Source: SIG622 sp045652245 (GTDB lineage Bacteria; Bacillota; Clostridia; Oscillospirales; CAG-382). From it: 64,000 nt of DNA. The DNA is taken from assembly GCA_045652245.1 (NCBI GenBank), contig JAZRTY010000023.1:89508-153507 (forward strand), written 5' to 3'. The notes under the pieces were generated by a model. That model worked only from the letters and a program-made list of their open reading frames with translations, had not been told where the DNA came from and ran no database searches. This document shows positions 51,949-60,547 of this stretch, in pieces (position 1 is the first letter of the stretch; the number at the start of each line of letters is the position of its first letter). The position numbers were made by a program, and so were the translations under genes.

Positions 51949-53400
51949 TTAGTGCTTCGGACGACCAACCAGATAGCCCTTGCCGATAGCATATACATCA
52001 TCGATAACCATCTGGAAGGATGCCTTGCGTTTTTCAGCAGCTGCACGTTCTTCTATCTTTGCTTTATGGAAATCAAGAAGGTCCTGAGAAAATGGCAGAT
52101 TTCCGGTTTCCAATATACGAACTGCACCGTTATTATCACGGCAAGGCAACATTTTACCTGCATTCGCACGACACGGAGCAAAGGGAACATCAAGCACTCC
52201 CGCCTCAACACCACGACAAACACCAACAGCTATATCACCGTTTCCGAGTTCAAAGCATTTGTCAACTATGGCACGTGTTTCAAGACGTATGATTTCTTTT
52301 TCCTCTTCTAAATTATCAGAGTGGAATTCCTGGTCAGCCAGCATATTGACAACCTGTTTTGTACAACGAAGTCCCTGAGCATTGGCCTCCATAGTAGGTA
52401 TACCAACTGCTTCATGCGGCGTTTTTACTATAACCTTTGTAGCCTTTGACAAGGCGGCTATTAAACTACCCGAGGAAATAACACCAAACGCCTTTGCCTC
52501 ATCAGCCGGGAAACCACCCATCCACTGATGAAGAACTGTTGTTACTTCTACATCATTATATCCGTATTTCTGTAAATATTCATCTGTCAGTTCCTGAAGT
52601 GTGCGTATAGCAGCAATATCCTGTACCAGGTTACCGCACTGACCGTAACCGACTGTTATGTTTTTAACTCCCTGCTCAGCAGCAAGTAATGCTTCTATAA
52701 TTGCAGCAGCATGAGATATACACGGGGGCACCAGAGTTCCTGTTAACGGTCCATACGGTTCTCTGTTAATGGATACACCCATTTCCTCATAAAGACCTGT
52801 CAGACGGTCAACATACTGCCAGTCACGGATTGTACGCTCCATAGGAATATTTTTGCAATAAGGCAGGTTATAAGAAATACCACCACCTTCGTAGCTTGTA
52901 AAGCCTCCGGCGTATGTAATTTCGGTCAACAGTCTTGCATCGGGGGTACCGTGACGGACCTGCATAGGTACATTGACACTTTCTATAACCTTACGGCACT
53001 TTGCAACACCGTGATTAACTGCAGGAAAGCCGTTAAGCATCGCTCTTTCAAGACGCAGAGATTCTGATATTCCGTTTTCTGCTTCTTCATACCGGTTCTG
53101 ACGGGTGTAGCTGTCAATAGTTGAGGGAAGCAAATCAGCTTCTCCGTGTTCCTCAAGATACTGCATAAGCTTAATATGTTCTTCTACAACCGGTACACCT
53201 GCACGGGGCTGTATCAATGTACGGTTATCACGTTTGGCAGCCAAAAGCTTTTTGGAGAAGTCTCTTGACTCGGGCATTGCTTTATGATATGCAACCGCCT
53301 CCTCAAGATCAACATCCTTTCCCGTAGGCCACTGTGTCAGAACCTCCTGACGCAGTCGATTAAATTCATCGTCAGAAAGACGTTTATTCTGAATATCCAT
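51949..53400 (-). CDS. glmE: Methylaspartate (glutamate) mutase, epsilon subunit
   Basis: 483 residues, the same length as the Clostridium tetanomorphum enzyme. ATG 53400 is preferred, since GGAG is 10 bases away, over a TTG nine bases upstream. Coenzyme-B12-dependent TIM-barrel subunit that rearranges L-glutamate to 3-methylaspartate together with GlmS. Motifs: VRHGTPDARLLTEITYAGGFTSYEGGGISYNLPY and VTTVLHQWMGGFPADEAKAFGVI. It overlaps the end of glmL by 17 bases, so translation is coupled. Confidence 0.97.
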   Translation of the reverse strand: MDIQNKRLSDDEFNRLRQEVLTQWPTGKDVDLEEAVAYHKAMPESRDFSKKLLAAKRDNRTLIQPRAGVPVVEEHIKLMQYLEEHGEADLLPSTIDSYTRQNRYEEAENGISESLRLERAMLNGFPAVNHGVAKCRKVIESVNVPMQVRHGTPDARLLTEITYAGGFTSYEGGGISYNLPYCKNIPMERTIRDWQYVDRLTGLYEEMGVSINREPYGPLTGTLVPPCISHAAAIIEALLAAEQGVKNITVGYGQCGNLVQDIAAIRTLQELTDEYLQKYGYNDVEVTTVLHQWMGGFPADEAKAFGVISSGSLIAALSKATKVIVKTPHEAVGIPTMEANAQGLRCTKQVVNMLADQEFHSDNLEEEKEIIRLETRAIVDKCFELGNGDIAVGVCRGVEAGVLDVPFAPCRANAGKMLPCRDNNGAVRILETGNLPFSQDLLDFHKAKIEERAAAEKRKASFQMVIDDVYAIGKGYLVGRPKH

Positions 53401-54778
53401 AGTATTCAAGCTCCTTTTTCATTATTCGCAGGGCAGCTTTGGGATAATATGATGAAAGCAATCCCATTGCAGCCAAAATATACGTTCTGTCTACCCAGAC
53501 ATCTGCTTTTCTCGGTCTGAGTGATGCAGGCTTTGTTGGTGAATAGAGGGCAAAAGCCGCAATCTCTTCTGTTCTTTTTGCGTGGATAAGGCTTCCTCCG
53601 GTTACCACAATCTGCTTTACTTTGGTCAGATTTTTTCCTTCCTGTACATAAGTCTGACCCATCATTGTGTATGTTTCTGTAATTGTACCTGCGTGACGCG
53701 TAACAGCTTCTTCTACGGCACATGATGCCAAAGCATAATCCAGAGCTTCCATTTCATTGTCACCGTTTGGTACTTTATCGGTATTTTGTCTCAGGTCATC
53801 TATAAGCGCCCGTACTCTTTCTTCCGGAAGACCGGAAAGCTCGCAAACTCTGTTTATTCCTGCAGCATCCACAATGCCTTGAATACTGTATCTCATACCA
53901 ATATCACCTTCTACCGTACGCTTTGCATAAGGCTCGGGCAATCCTTTGTAAACAGTATTCATATGCTCCGGCATTCCGTCAGCAATTGAATAAACATCAG
54001 TTGTAGCACCACCTACGTCCACAGCTACCAGGTCACCGATTCCGGGTTCATTCTCATAACCCTTTGCAAGAAGCTCCATCGCCTGAAGTACTGCAGCCGG
54101 CGTTGGCATCATAATGTCAGACAAAAGCTCTGCAGCTTTGCTTAAGCCTTTTGCCTGTATGATACGATTCAAGAATATCTCTCTTATCTGCTTTTGAGAA
54201 GGCTCTATCTGTAAAGTGCCGAATTTAGGCATTACGTTCGGACAAACATAAACCTCACATTCCTTTAATATTTCCTGACACTCTCTTGCAGCTGCACGAT
54301 TACCTGCAATTACAACAGGAAAATCCGGCTTCATATTTGCCAGCATTTTTGCGTTATGCAAAATACATTCCTTATTACCGCCATCAGTTCCGCCTACCAG
54401 AAGAAATATATCGGGAGCGATTTTTTTGATTTCTTCAATGTCTTCCTCTGTCAACTCAAAGGCATATACTCCTACCGTTTTTGCTCCTGCACCAAGGCTT
54501 GCAAGCTTTGCGGCTTCTCCGGTAAGCTCCGGCACAAGACCACTTGTAACCATACGAAGGCCTCCAGCCGCCGAAGAACATGCGTAGCACTCATCATAAG
54601 CAATTGTGCCGGTTTTTTCTTCTAAAATTTTGATACCCTCATTCAGACCGTCGTTTATATCAGTCTGAACTGTAGTATAGGCTGCGGCTGTTCCGATAAT
54701 TTCTTCTTTGTCAACATTTACCGCAGTAAGCTTTGTATATGTACTGCCAAAATCAATCAGCAAGACATTTTTCATCAA
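53384..54778 (-). CDS. glmL: GlmL/MutL methylaspartate mutase accessory protein (reactivase type)
   Basis: 464 residues. ASKHA-type ATPase fold: LIDFGSTYTKLTAVN at the N-terminus, LLVGGTDGGNKE, and VAVDVGGATTDVYSIADG in the second half. Proteins in this position (MutL, not the mismatch-repair protein) are thought to reactivate or assemble the B12 mutase. The start overlaps glmS by four bases (ATGA), and the end overlaps glmE. The annotation is by family and position. Confidence 0.93.
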   Translation of the reverse strand: MMKNVLLIDFGSTYTKLTAVNVDKEEIIGTAAAYTTVQTDINDGLNEGIKILEEKTGTIAYDECYACSSAAGGLRMVTSGLVPELTGEAAKLASLGAGAKTVGVYAFELTEEDIEEIKKIAPDIFLLVGGTDGGNKECILHNAKMLANMKPDFPVVIAGNRAAARECQEILKECEVYVCPNVMPKFGTLQIEPSQKQIREIFLNRIIQAKGLSKAAELLSDIMMPTPAAVLQAMELLAKGYENEPGIGDLVAVDVGGATTDVYSIADGMPEHMNTVYKGLPEPYAKRTVEGDIGMRYSIQGIVDAAGINRVCELSGLPEERVRALIDDLRQNTDKVPNGDNEMEALDYALASCAVEEAVTRHAGTITETYTMMGQTYVQEGKNLTKVKQIVVTGGSLIHAKRTEEIAAFALYSPTKPASLRPRKADVWVDRTYILAAMGLLSSYYPKAALRIMKKELEYYGYSE

Positions 54779-55206
54779 TTGTCACCATCCATATTAAGCA
54801 ACTCATAAAGAGCCTGAATAGTGGTTTCCGGTGAAGTTCCCGGAGGAAACGCACGGTCAAAGCCCATAGCTTTGAAACGCTTTTCTACATCCTCAAACTT
54901 CTGCTTACCAATAACAATGTTACCCCCTACCAAAAGTGGAATTCCCTTAAGACCTGCCTCATCACACTTTTCACGCATACCACGGCAGTCAAGCTCTCCC
55001 TGTCCGTAAAGGGATGAAACGACAATGGCATCCGCGCCTGATTCAATAGCTGCGGCAATATATTCCTCCTGAGAAACCATAACACCAAGGTTTACCACAT
55101 CAAACCCTGCTTCTGTAAAAGCGTGGTACAGAATCTTATTACCGACAGCGTGAACATCAGCACCGATGACACCTATAACTAAGACTTTCTTTTTGCGATT
55201 CTCCAT
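54775..55206 (-). CDS. glmS: Methylaspartate mutase, sigma (B12-binding) subunit
   Basis: 143 residues, one flavodoxin-like domain. The cobalamin-binding motif DxHxxG is D17-V-H19-A-V-G22, with the axial-ligand His, followed by the SLYGQGELD and LVGGNI segments. It forms the B12 interface with GlmE. It is the first gene of the glmS-glmL-glmE-mal operon, 109 bases after gntR, and has its own consensus promoter with an operator. Confidence 0.96.
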   Translation of the reverse strand: MENRKKKVLVIGVIGADVHAVGNKILYHAFTEAGFDVVNLGVMVSQEEYIAAAIESGADAIVVSSLYGQGELDCRGMREKCDEAGLKGIPLLVGGNIVIGKQKFEDVEKRFKAMGFDRAFPPGTSPETTIQALYELLNMDGDN

Positions 55207-55243
55207 AATAATACCCCATTACATTATTTATAGACAAAACTAT

Positions 55244-55289
55244 AATTGTTCTATAACTATATTATATAATGTTGTATATCATTTGTCAA
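55244..55289 (-). promoter_or_regulatory. glmS promoter with GntR-type operator
   Basis: Minus strand TTGACA (55289-55284), 17 bases, TATAAT (55266-55261), both perfect. The plus-strand sequence AATTGTTCTATAACTATA (55244-55261) matches the gntR palindrome at 15 of 18 positions and sits at the transcript start, where a repressor would block. Confidence 0.75.
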
Positions 55290-55315
55290 GAGAAAAATAA
55301 TATTTTTACCACATT

Positions 55316-56293
55316 TTATATATTTTTTTCGTCGCGTATTTTTTTGATTTTGGTTTCAAGATATAAAACTGACCCTTCATCCATTTCGTAATTGCAATCA
55401 ATTACGGTTCCCTTAAAACTTACTATCGCTCTGACGCTGTTTGCATCAAAGTACTTTTCGTAATTTCTCGGAACAAGAATTGTATCCTTCCCCTTGAGAT
55501 ATTTTCCCAAATCCGCATCTTCACCTATAATCAACGGCTTGTATAAAACAATATCCTCAGCATATGTTTCACAAGTGTTATATAAGAGTTCGGCAAAACG
55601 CATACTGTACCCGACAATACCGACTTTTTCACCCGAGCGAAGCTTAATGATATGCGCCAAACAACGCACAGATGGTTTCAGAGCCACACGTGCTATTCTT
55701 TTTTTATCAGGAACAATACTTTCCAGATACTGCGAATGCAAGGAGGTTGTAACTATCAGATCGAAATCCTCACTCAATTTATACGGATACTGCTTTATAC
55801 TGTCAAAGGTATAAGAATACAAATCAAGTTCGTCAATGTATCTTAGTTGCTCGGACATACGTGACAGATTCTCGGGATTACACTCAACCACAGCAACCTT
55901 CGCATGTGCCTCCTCACGGGAACGCTCACGAAGCTTCAGATTTATAAATATGTTTATCTCGGACAACGAAAATCCCATTCTGTCCAGTCTGTCAAGCATC
56001 TCGTCAATAGCCACCATAGCCTGCTCTTTTCTGCTTCCCGAATTTACCGACTGGTATTTCACAAAGGTTCCTCTCCCCTGTACCTTTTCGACAAGTCCAA
56101 TCCGTTCCAGCTCATCATATGCACGTTTCACAGTACCCCTTGCGACTCCCGTCTCATCAACCATTTCCTGTACTGTCGGAAGCTGCTGACCCGGTGTAAG
56201 ATTACCGTTCTTTATCGCAACGCATATTGCATCCACCAGTTGTTTATATATCGGAATATCAAGCTCACTGTTAACTACAAAAATTGATTTCAT
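55316..56293 (-). CDS. GntR-family transcriptional regulator of the methylaspartate genes
   Basis: 325 residues from ATG 56293 with GAGGTGG upstream. N-terminal GntR winged helix (PIYKQLVDAICVAIKNGNLTPGQQ and TGVARGTVKRAYDELERIGLVEKVQGRGTFV, residues 12-75). The C-terminal ~240 residues are an uncharacterised sensor with a small Rossmann-like region. It sits between fumarase-like and glmS genes. Palindromes at its own, glmS and citD promoters suggest it controls the pathway. The ligand (glutamate or an intermediate) is a guess. Confidence 0.85.
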   Translation of the reverse strand: MKSIFVVNSELDIPIYKQLVDAICVAIKNGNLTPGQQLPTVQEMVDETGVARGTVKRAYDELERIGLVEKVQGRGTFVKYQSVNSGSRKEQAMVAIDEMLDRLDRMGFSLSEINIFINLKLRERSREEAHAKVAVVECNPENLSRMSEQLRYIDELDLYSYTFDSIKQYPYKLSEDFDLIVTTSLHSQYLESIVPDKKRIARVALKPSVRCLAHIIKLRSGEKVGIVGYSMRFAELLYNTCETYAEDIVLYKPLIIGEDADLGKYLKGKDTILVPRNYEKYFDANSVRAIVSFKGTVIDCNYEMDEGSVLYLETKIKKIRDEKNI

Positions 56294-56307
56294 AATTTCC
56301 ACCTCTC

Positions 56308-56350
56308 AATTGTTATATAACAATTATACTCATTTTTGCGAAAATGTCAA
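56308..56350 (-). promoter_or_regulatory. gntR promoter and perfect operator palindrome
   Basis: Minus strand TTGACA (56350-56345), 16 bases, TATAAT (56328-56323). The 18-bp perfect palindrome AATTGTTATATAACAATT (56308-56325) overlaps the -10 end. Autoregulation is inferred. Confidence 0.75.
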
Positions 56351-56363
56351 GATGTTTTGTAAC

Positions 56364-56400
56364 AATTTAAGGCACGCCTTGTTCTAGCGTGCCTTAAATT
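56364..56400 (-). terminator. Hairpin after the mesaconase genes
   Basis: 14-bp perfect stem (56364-56377 with 56387-56400), nine-base loop, starting at the stop codon of the beta-subunit gene. It has no long T-run, so it may attenuate rather than stop read-through into gntR. Confidence 0.6.
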
Positions 56401-56966
56401 TACTGATTTTTACCTTTTTGAGCAAGATAATTCTTTCTTCCGATTTCATAAAGGTTATTTCCATCACTGTCAATTATTACAATAACAGGAAAATCCTCTA
56501 CTTCAAGCCTGCGTATAGCCTCTGCACCAAGGTCATCATATGCAACAACCTCAGCTTTTTTAATACATTTGCTCAGAAGAGCTCCACAACCACCGATAGC
56601 ACCAAAATATACAGCTCCGTGCTCTTTCATGGCTTGGACAACTTCATTCCCTCTCTTACCTTTTCCAATCATACCGGTAAGTCCCTGCGCAATCATAACA
56701 GGGCTGTATGCATCCATACGATATGAGGTTGTCGGTCCTGCAGAGCCTATGGCCTGCCCCGGCTTTGCAGGTGTAGGACCCACAAAATAGATTATACTGT
56801 CTTTAATGTCAAGTGGCAATTCCATACCCTGCGCAACAAGCTCGCACAAACGCTTGTGAGCAGCATCTCTTGCAGTATAAATTACACCTGATATCAGACA
56901 GCTGTCTCCTGCTCTCAGCTTTTTTGCATCCTCACGTGTCAACGGTGTCCTTACAGAAACAGTCAT
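56400..56966 (-). CDS. Class I fumarase-type hydratase, beta subunit (likely mesaconate hydratase)
   Basis: 188 residues. The FumA-C/TtdB-like swivelling domain: DSCLISGVIYTARDAAHKRL, GPTPAKPGQAIGSAGPTTSYRMD and GAIGGCGALLSKCIK are typical. With the alpha subunit it would hydrate mesaconate to (S)-citramalate here; fumarate or tartrate chemistry is the family's other option. Its ATG lies immediately before the alpha gene's stop is passed (no gap), so the two are coupled. Confidence 0.9.
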   Translation of the reverse strand: MTVSVRTPLTREDAKKLRAGDSCLISGVIYTARDAAHKRLCELVAQGMELPLDIKDSIIYFVGPTPAKPGQAIGSAGPTTSYRMDAYSPVMIAQGLTGMIGKGKRGNEVVQAMKEHGAVYFGAIGGCGALLSKCIKKAEVVAYDDLGAEAIRRLEVEDFPVIVIIDSDGNNLYEIGRKNYLAQKGKNQ

Positions 56967-57806
56967 TTATATCACCTCCGTCCGGTGTCTGGTAACATGA
57001 CAATTTATGTTAACAGCAACAGGCAATCCGGCAATATGAGTCGGATACTGTTCAATATTTACAGCAAGTGCAGTGGTTCTGCCACCAAATCCCTGAGGAC
57101 CAATACCAAGGCTGTTTATTTCATCAAGCAGCTCTTTTTCAAGGTCGGCATAAAAAGCATCACCGTTTGGAACATCTACCGGACGAAGAAGAGCCTTTTT
57201 GGCAAGATAAGCAGCCTTATCAAATGTTCCCCCTATACCTACTCCCACAACAACAGGAGGGCATGGGTTCGGTCCGGCATCTTCAACAGTTTTTATTACA
57301 AAATCCTTTACTCCCTGCAATCCGTCGGAGGGGCGAAGCATTGCAATTTTGCTCATATTCTCACTACCAAACCCCTTCGGGGCAACCGTTATTTCGATTT
57401 TATCCCCCGGAACAATCTCAAAATAAAGCATTGCAGGAGTATTGTCACCTGTGTTTACTCTGTCAAGCGGATCACGAACCACGCTTTTTCTGAGATATCC
57501 CTCGGTATACCCTTGCCGAACACCCTCGTTTACTGCCTCGGTAATATCACCGTTTACGTGAACATCCTGTCCAAGCTTTAAAAACACACACGCAACGCCC
57601 GTATCCTGACAAACAGGCTGATTTTTTTCATCAGCAATCTGATAATTTTCAATAATTCGTTCCAATATTTCTTTTGCCTGAGGCCATGTCTCGTCAGCAT
57701 GAAAACCTGAAATACATTCCTTAATATCATTACTCAAATGACAATTTGCCTCGATGCACAATTTTTTAACCACTTCAGTGATAAGATTTGAACTAATTTC
57801 ACGCAT
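56967..57806 (-). CDS. Class I fumarase-type hydratase, alpha subunit (likely mesaconate hydratase)
   Basis: 279 residues. N-terminal domain of [4Fe-4S] fumarases: PVCQDTGVACVFLKLG, RDPLDRVNTGDNTPA and PNPCPPVVVGVGIGG carry cluster cysteines and substrate residues. GPQGFGGRTTALAV follows. Position between citramalate lyase and the mutase genes makes mesaconate the probable substrate. Ribosome site GGAG precedes ATG 57806, 14 bases after citF. Confidence 0.9.
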   Translation of the reverse strand: MREISSNLITEVVKKLCIEANCHLSNDIKECISGFHADETWPQAKEILERIIENYQIADEKNQPVCQDTGVACVFLKLGQDVHVNGDITEAVNEGVRQGYTEGYLRKSVVRDPLDRVNTGDNTPAMLYFEIVPGDKIEITVAPKGFGSENMSKIAMLRPSDGLQGVKDFVIKTVEDAGPNPCPPVVVGVGIGGTFDKAAYLAKKALLRPVDVPNGDAFYADLEKELLDEINSLGIGPQGFGGRTTALAVNIEQYPTHIAGLPVAVNINCHVTRHRTEVI

Positions 57807-57820
57807 AAAAATTTCTCCAG

Positions 57821-59233
57821 TTAATTACCTTTCGGTACATTATAAATTTTATCCAGAATATCACCCTCACGGCCGATAACCTCGGCAACCACTCTGTCAC
57901 CCTTCAGTGGCTTTTCAGGTTTTCCCGTAATGCGTTCTGCCTTTTCTTTAAGTTCCTGTATATCTATAACAGGCAGTCCGGCATTTACCAATCTCTCCTT
58001 AAGGTCTGTGTTTTTGGGATTTACTGCAATTCCCCCCTGCGTAACAAGGACATCTATATCCTTACCGGGAGTGGAAATACAGGTAACACGGTCGGTAACA
58101 ATTGGAAGTCTTGCTCTGAACATAGGTGCTATAATCATAGAAAGCTTCGCACCTGCCGCCGTATCGCTGTGACCACCCGAACCGCCCATAATATACCCAC
58201 TGGAATCAGTATGTACATTAACGTTGAAGTCGGTATCTATTTCCGTCGCACCGAGAATTACAACATCAAGACTGTCCACAACAGCACTACGACTGTTTGG
58301 AGAAGCATATTGCATAGCAGAAATCTCCTGGTGCCTCGGATCGCTTTTCAGCGACTCTACTGCCTCAAGGTCAAAGCATTGAACATCCATAAGGCTGGCA
58401 AAACATCCTGACCTGAGCATATCTACCATATAGCCTGTAATACCACCAAGTCCAAAGCTTCCCTTTATACCTTTTTCAAGCATTATTTCCTTTAGAAACT
58501 TTGCCGCTGCAAGTGACGCCCCACCTGCCCCGGTCTGAAATGAAAATCCGTCTTTCAGAAGTCCCGACGCCTCTATGACCTTGGCGGCATGTGATGCCAT
58601 AACAAGTCCGACCGGGTCACGTGTAATTTTAGTTGTACCCGAAACAATGCCTTTCGGGTCACCTATTTCATCTACCAATACAACATAATCAATATAATTC
58701 TCGGGAATTGACCATCCCTGCAACGGATAAGGTACAAGGTTGTCGGTAATAACCACAACCTTTTTTGCATACATTGCATCCGCATAAGCATATCCGAGAC
58801 TGCCACAGGCAGATTTTCCGTATTTACCTGAACAGTTCCCCATAGGGTCTGCCGTAGGTGCCGCAATAAACGCCACATCAATAGGGGTTTTACCTGAAGC
58901 TATATCACCCGGACGACCACCGTGAGTACGGAACTGTACCGGTTTATCCAGAATCCCCTCTGAAAAAGCACGCCCCGGGCCTGCCGCAATATAATCTGCC
59001 GCAACACCTGTAACTACCTTGTTTTCAATATGCGTAAGCAAGGGCTTATGAACATCAAACAGCGAGCTTGCATTAACTGTAATGTCTTTTATACCGAGAC
59101 TTGCTATTTCTTTCACCACCATATTGAGCACATAATCACCGTTACGCAGGTGATGGTGAAACGAAACTGTCATACCGTCTTTCAGTCCCGATAAGATAAT
59201 CGCCTCACGAATTGATTTTACCAACTTATTCAT
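57821..59233 (-). CDS. Citramalate lyase alpha subunit (CitF-like transferase)
   Basis: 470 residues from ATG 59233 (GGGAGG upstream; overlaps the citE end by 8 bases). CitF-type acyl-carrier-protein transferase with SFHHHLRNGDYV, GGHSDTAAGAKLSMIIAP and VTQGGIAVNP. It exchanges acetyl for citramalyl on the acyl carrier subunit. Because mal and mutase are in the same cluster, citramalate rather than citrate is the likely substrate. Length is a little below typical CitF. Confidence 0.9.
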   Translation of the reverse strand: MNKLVKSIREAIILSGLKDGMTVSFHHHLRNGDYVLNMVVKEIASLGIKDITVNASSLFDVHKPLLTHIENKVVTGVAADYIAAGPGRAFSEGILDKPVQFRTHGGRPGDIASGKTPIDVAFIAAPTADPMGNCSGKYGKSACGSLGYAYADAMYAKKVVVITDNLVPYPLQGWSIPENYIDYVVLVDEIGDPKGIVSGTTKITRDPVGLVMASHAAKVIEASGLLKDGFSFQTGAGGASLAAAKFLKEIMLEKGIKGSFGLGGITGYMVDMLRSGCFASLMDVQCFDLEAVESLKSDPRHQEISAMQYASPNSRSAVVDSLDVVILGATEIDTDFNVNVHTDSSGYIMGGSGGHSDTAAGAKLSMIIAPMFRARLPIVTDRVTCISTPGKDIDVLVTQGGIAVNPKNTDLKERLVNAGLPVIDIQELKEKAERITGKPEKPLKGDRVVAEVIGREGDILDKIYNVPKGN

Positions 59234-60110
59234 TGTCGTCCTCCCTGCCAAGTCCCAGTGCTTGTGCCATACAAATCGTTCTCTCGGCTCTTGCAACAAT
59301 AGGAGCATCAATCATTTTTCCACGCAGAGCAATAGCGCCTTTCCCTTGCTCTTTGGCAAGTCTTATTGCGTCTATAACCTCATATGCATAGTCTATATCT
59401 GCCTTTGAAGGACTGAATACTTCATTTATTACATCCACATGACGTGGTGAAATAGTCGCCTTCCCCGTAAAGCCCATACTTTTGGCGTGATTTGCGTCAA
59501 TTACAATCCCTTCGTCATCATTTACATCGGTAAATGGTGTATCATATACATCAATACCTGCAGCACGTGCAGCTACAACGAGAGCTGCTCTTGCGTATTC
59601 AATCTCTTTTCCTTCCCTTGTACGCTTACACTGAAGGTCAGCAGTTAAATCCTCAGCGCCTAAAAACAGAGCCTTGACACGCTTTGAAGCGGATGCGATT
59701 GCATATGCATTGACAATTCCGGATGCAGTTTCAATAAGAGGCATCAGGCCTGTCGTTCCCCGTGTCAGATTCAGATTGTTTTCAACTTCACTTATATATT
59801 CATCTGCGACAAGCACATCTTTCGGAAGACTTGCTTTTGGAAGCAAAATAAGATCAGGCTTTTCGGGAAGTATAGCATCAATATCAGCTTTCCAGTAATC
59901 GGTATCAACAGAATTGATACGGACAATAACCTCACAGCCCTTCAAATCCATATAACGCATGGTATTTCGTACCAGTATTCTGGCTGCGTCCTTTTCTGCA
60001 GGAGATACAGCATCCTCTAAATCGAAGATTACTGCGTCAGCCCCAAGACAATTTGCATTTATAATCATATTAGGATTATTACCCGGCAAAAACAACATAC
60101 TGCGGCGCAT
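59226..60110 (-). CDS. Citramalate lyase beta subunit (CitE-like)
   Basis: 294 residues from ATG 60110, whose A is the last base of the citD stop. TIM-barrel HpcH/CitE family: RRSMLFLPGNNP, GADAVIFDLEDAV (metal Glu/Asp), RINSVDTDYW and LFLGAEDLTADL. It cleaves the carrier-bound thioester to pyruvate and acetyl-carrier. An upstream extension would begin inside citD and is rejected. Confidence 0.92.
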   Translation of the reverse strand: MRRSMLFLPGNNPNMIINANCLGADAVIFDLEDAVSPAEKDAARILVRNTMRYMDLKGCEVIVRINSVDTDYWKADIDAILPEKPDLILLPKASLPKDVLVADEYISEVENNLNLTRGTTGLMPLIETASGIVNAYAIASASKRVKALFLGAEDLTADLQCKRTREGKEIEYARAALVVAARAAGIDVYDTPFTDVNDDEGIVIDANHAKSMGFTGKATISPRHVDVINEVFSPSKADIDYAYEVIDAIRLAKEQGKGAIALRGKMIDAPIVARAERTICMAQALGLGREDDNE

Positions 60111-60379
60111 TAATTTTCCCCCTTTCCACGGAGAACTGCTGTCTCTACTCTGGCACGGATTACACATTCAAGTGCACCCCTATCTATCACACGAACACCG
60201 GCGTTTTCTATACCATGTTCTTCTAAGACCTCTCTTATTACAGTTTGAATTTTTTCTCCGAACTGTTTTTGAACAACAGACTCAAGCTGGATGTTTAAAC
60301 CATCTTGCGACGGCTCAATCTCTACGTAAGCATCACTGGATTCCATCGTTCCCGCTGATGCACATTTGGAAATATCCAC
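60110..60379 (-). CDS. citD: Citramalate lyase acyl carrier protein (gamma subunit, CitD-like)
   Basis: 89 residues. The prosthetic group (a phosphoribosyl-dephospho-CoA) should attach to S14 in AGTMESSDAYV, the same position as in Klebsiella CitD. It has no apparent targeting sequence. It is the first gene of the minus-strand lyase/mesaconase operon, behind a promoter with a GntR-type operator, and overlaps citE by one base. Confidence 0.93.
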   Translation of the reverse strand: MDISKCASAGTMESSDAYVEIEPSQDGLNIQLESVVQKQFGEKIQTVIREVLEEHGIENAGVRVIDRGALECVIRARVETAVLRGKGEN

Positions 60380-60413
60380 TTTACTGCAACTCCTTTCATA
60401 TCCTCTATAAATA

Positions 60414-60467
60414 AAAAGTTATAGTCCAATTTATCAATATTATATAATACAATTCAAAAAAAATCAA
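60414..60467 (-). promoter_or_regulatory. citD promoter with GntR-type operator
   Basis: Minus strand TTGATT (60467-60462), 17 bases, TATAAT (60444-60439). Just downstream, 60431-60414 reads AATTGGACTATAACTTTT, matching the glmS operator at 14 of 18 positions. Confidence 0.65.
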
Positions 60468-60484
60468 TTATTTTTGTTTTTTTC

Positions 60485-60514
60485 TTTACATCTTTGGTAA
60501 TTATGCGTTATAAT
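60485..60514 (+). promoter_or_regulatory. citC promoter
   Basis: TTTACA (60485-60490), 18 bases, TATAAT (60509-60514). It drives the divergent citC operon. A weak palindrome TTATTAATAA lies after the -10. Confidence 0.65.
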
Positions 60515-60547
60515 GTTATTAATAAATTGTATTGAAAAGGATAGAAT

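Noticed and set aside
55206..55315. B12 riboswitch before glmS
   Set aside because: The 109-base spacer is filled by a promoter and operator; no B12-box-like element or long leader is seen.
57821..60379. True citrate lyase operon
   Set aside because: Subunits are CitDEF-like, but the adjacent mutase, Mal and hydratase make citramalate the more consistent substrate, and no citrate transporter is present.
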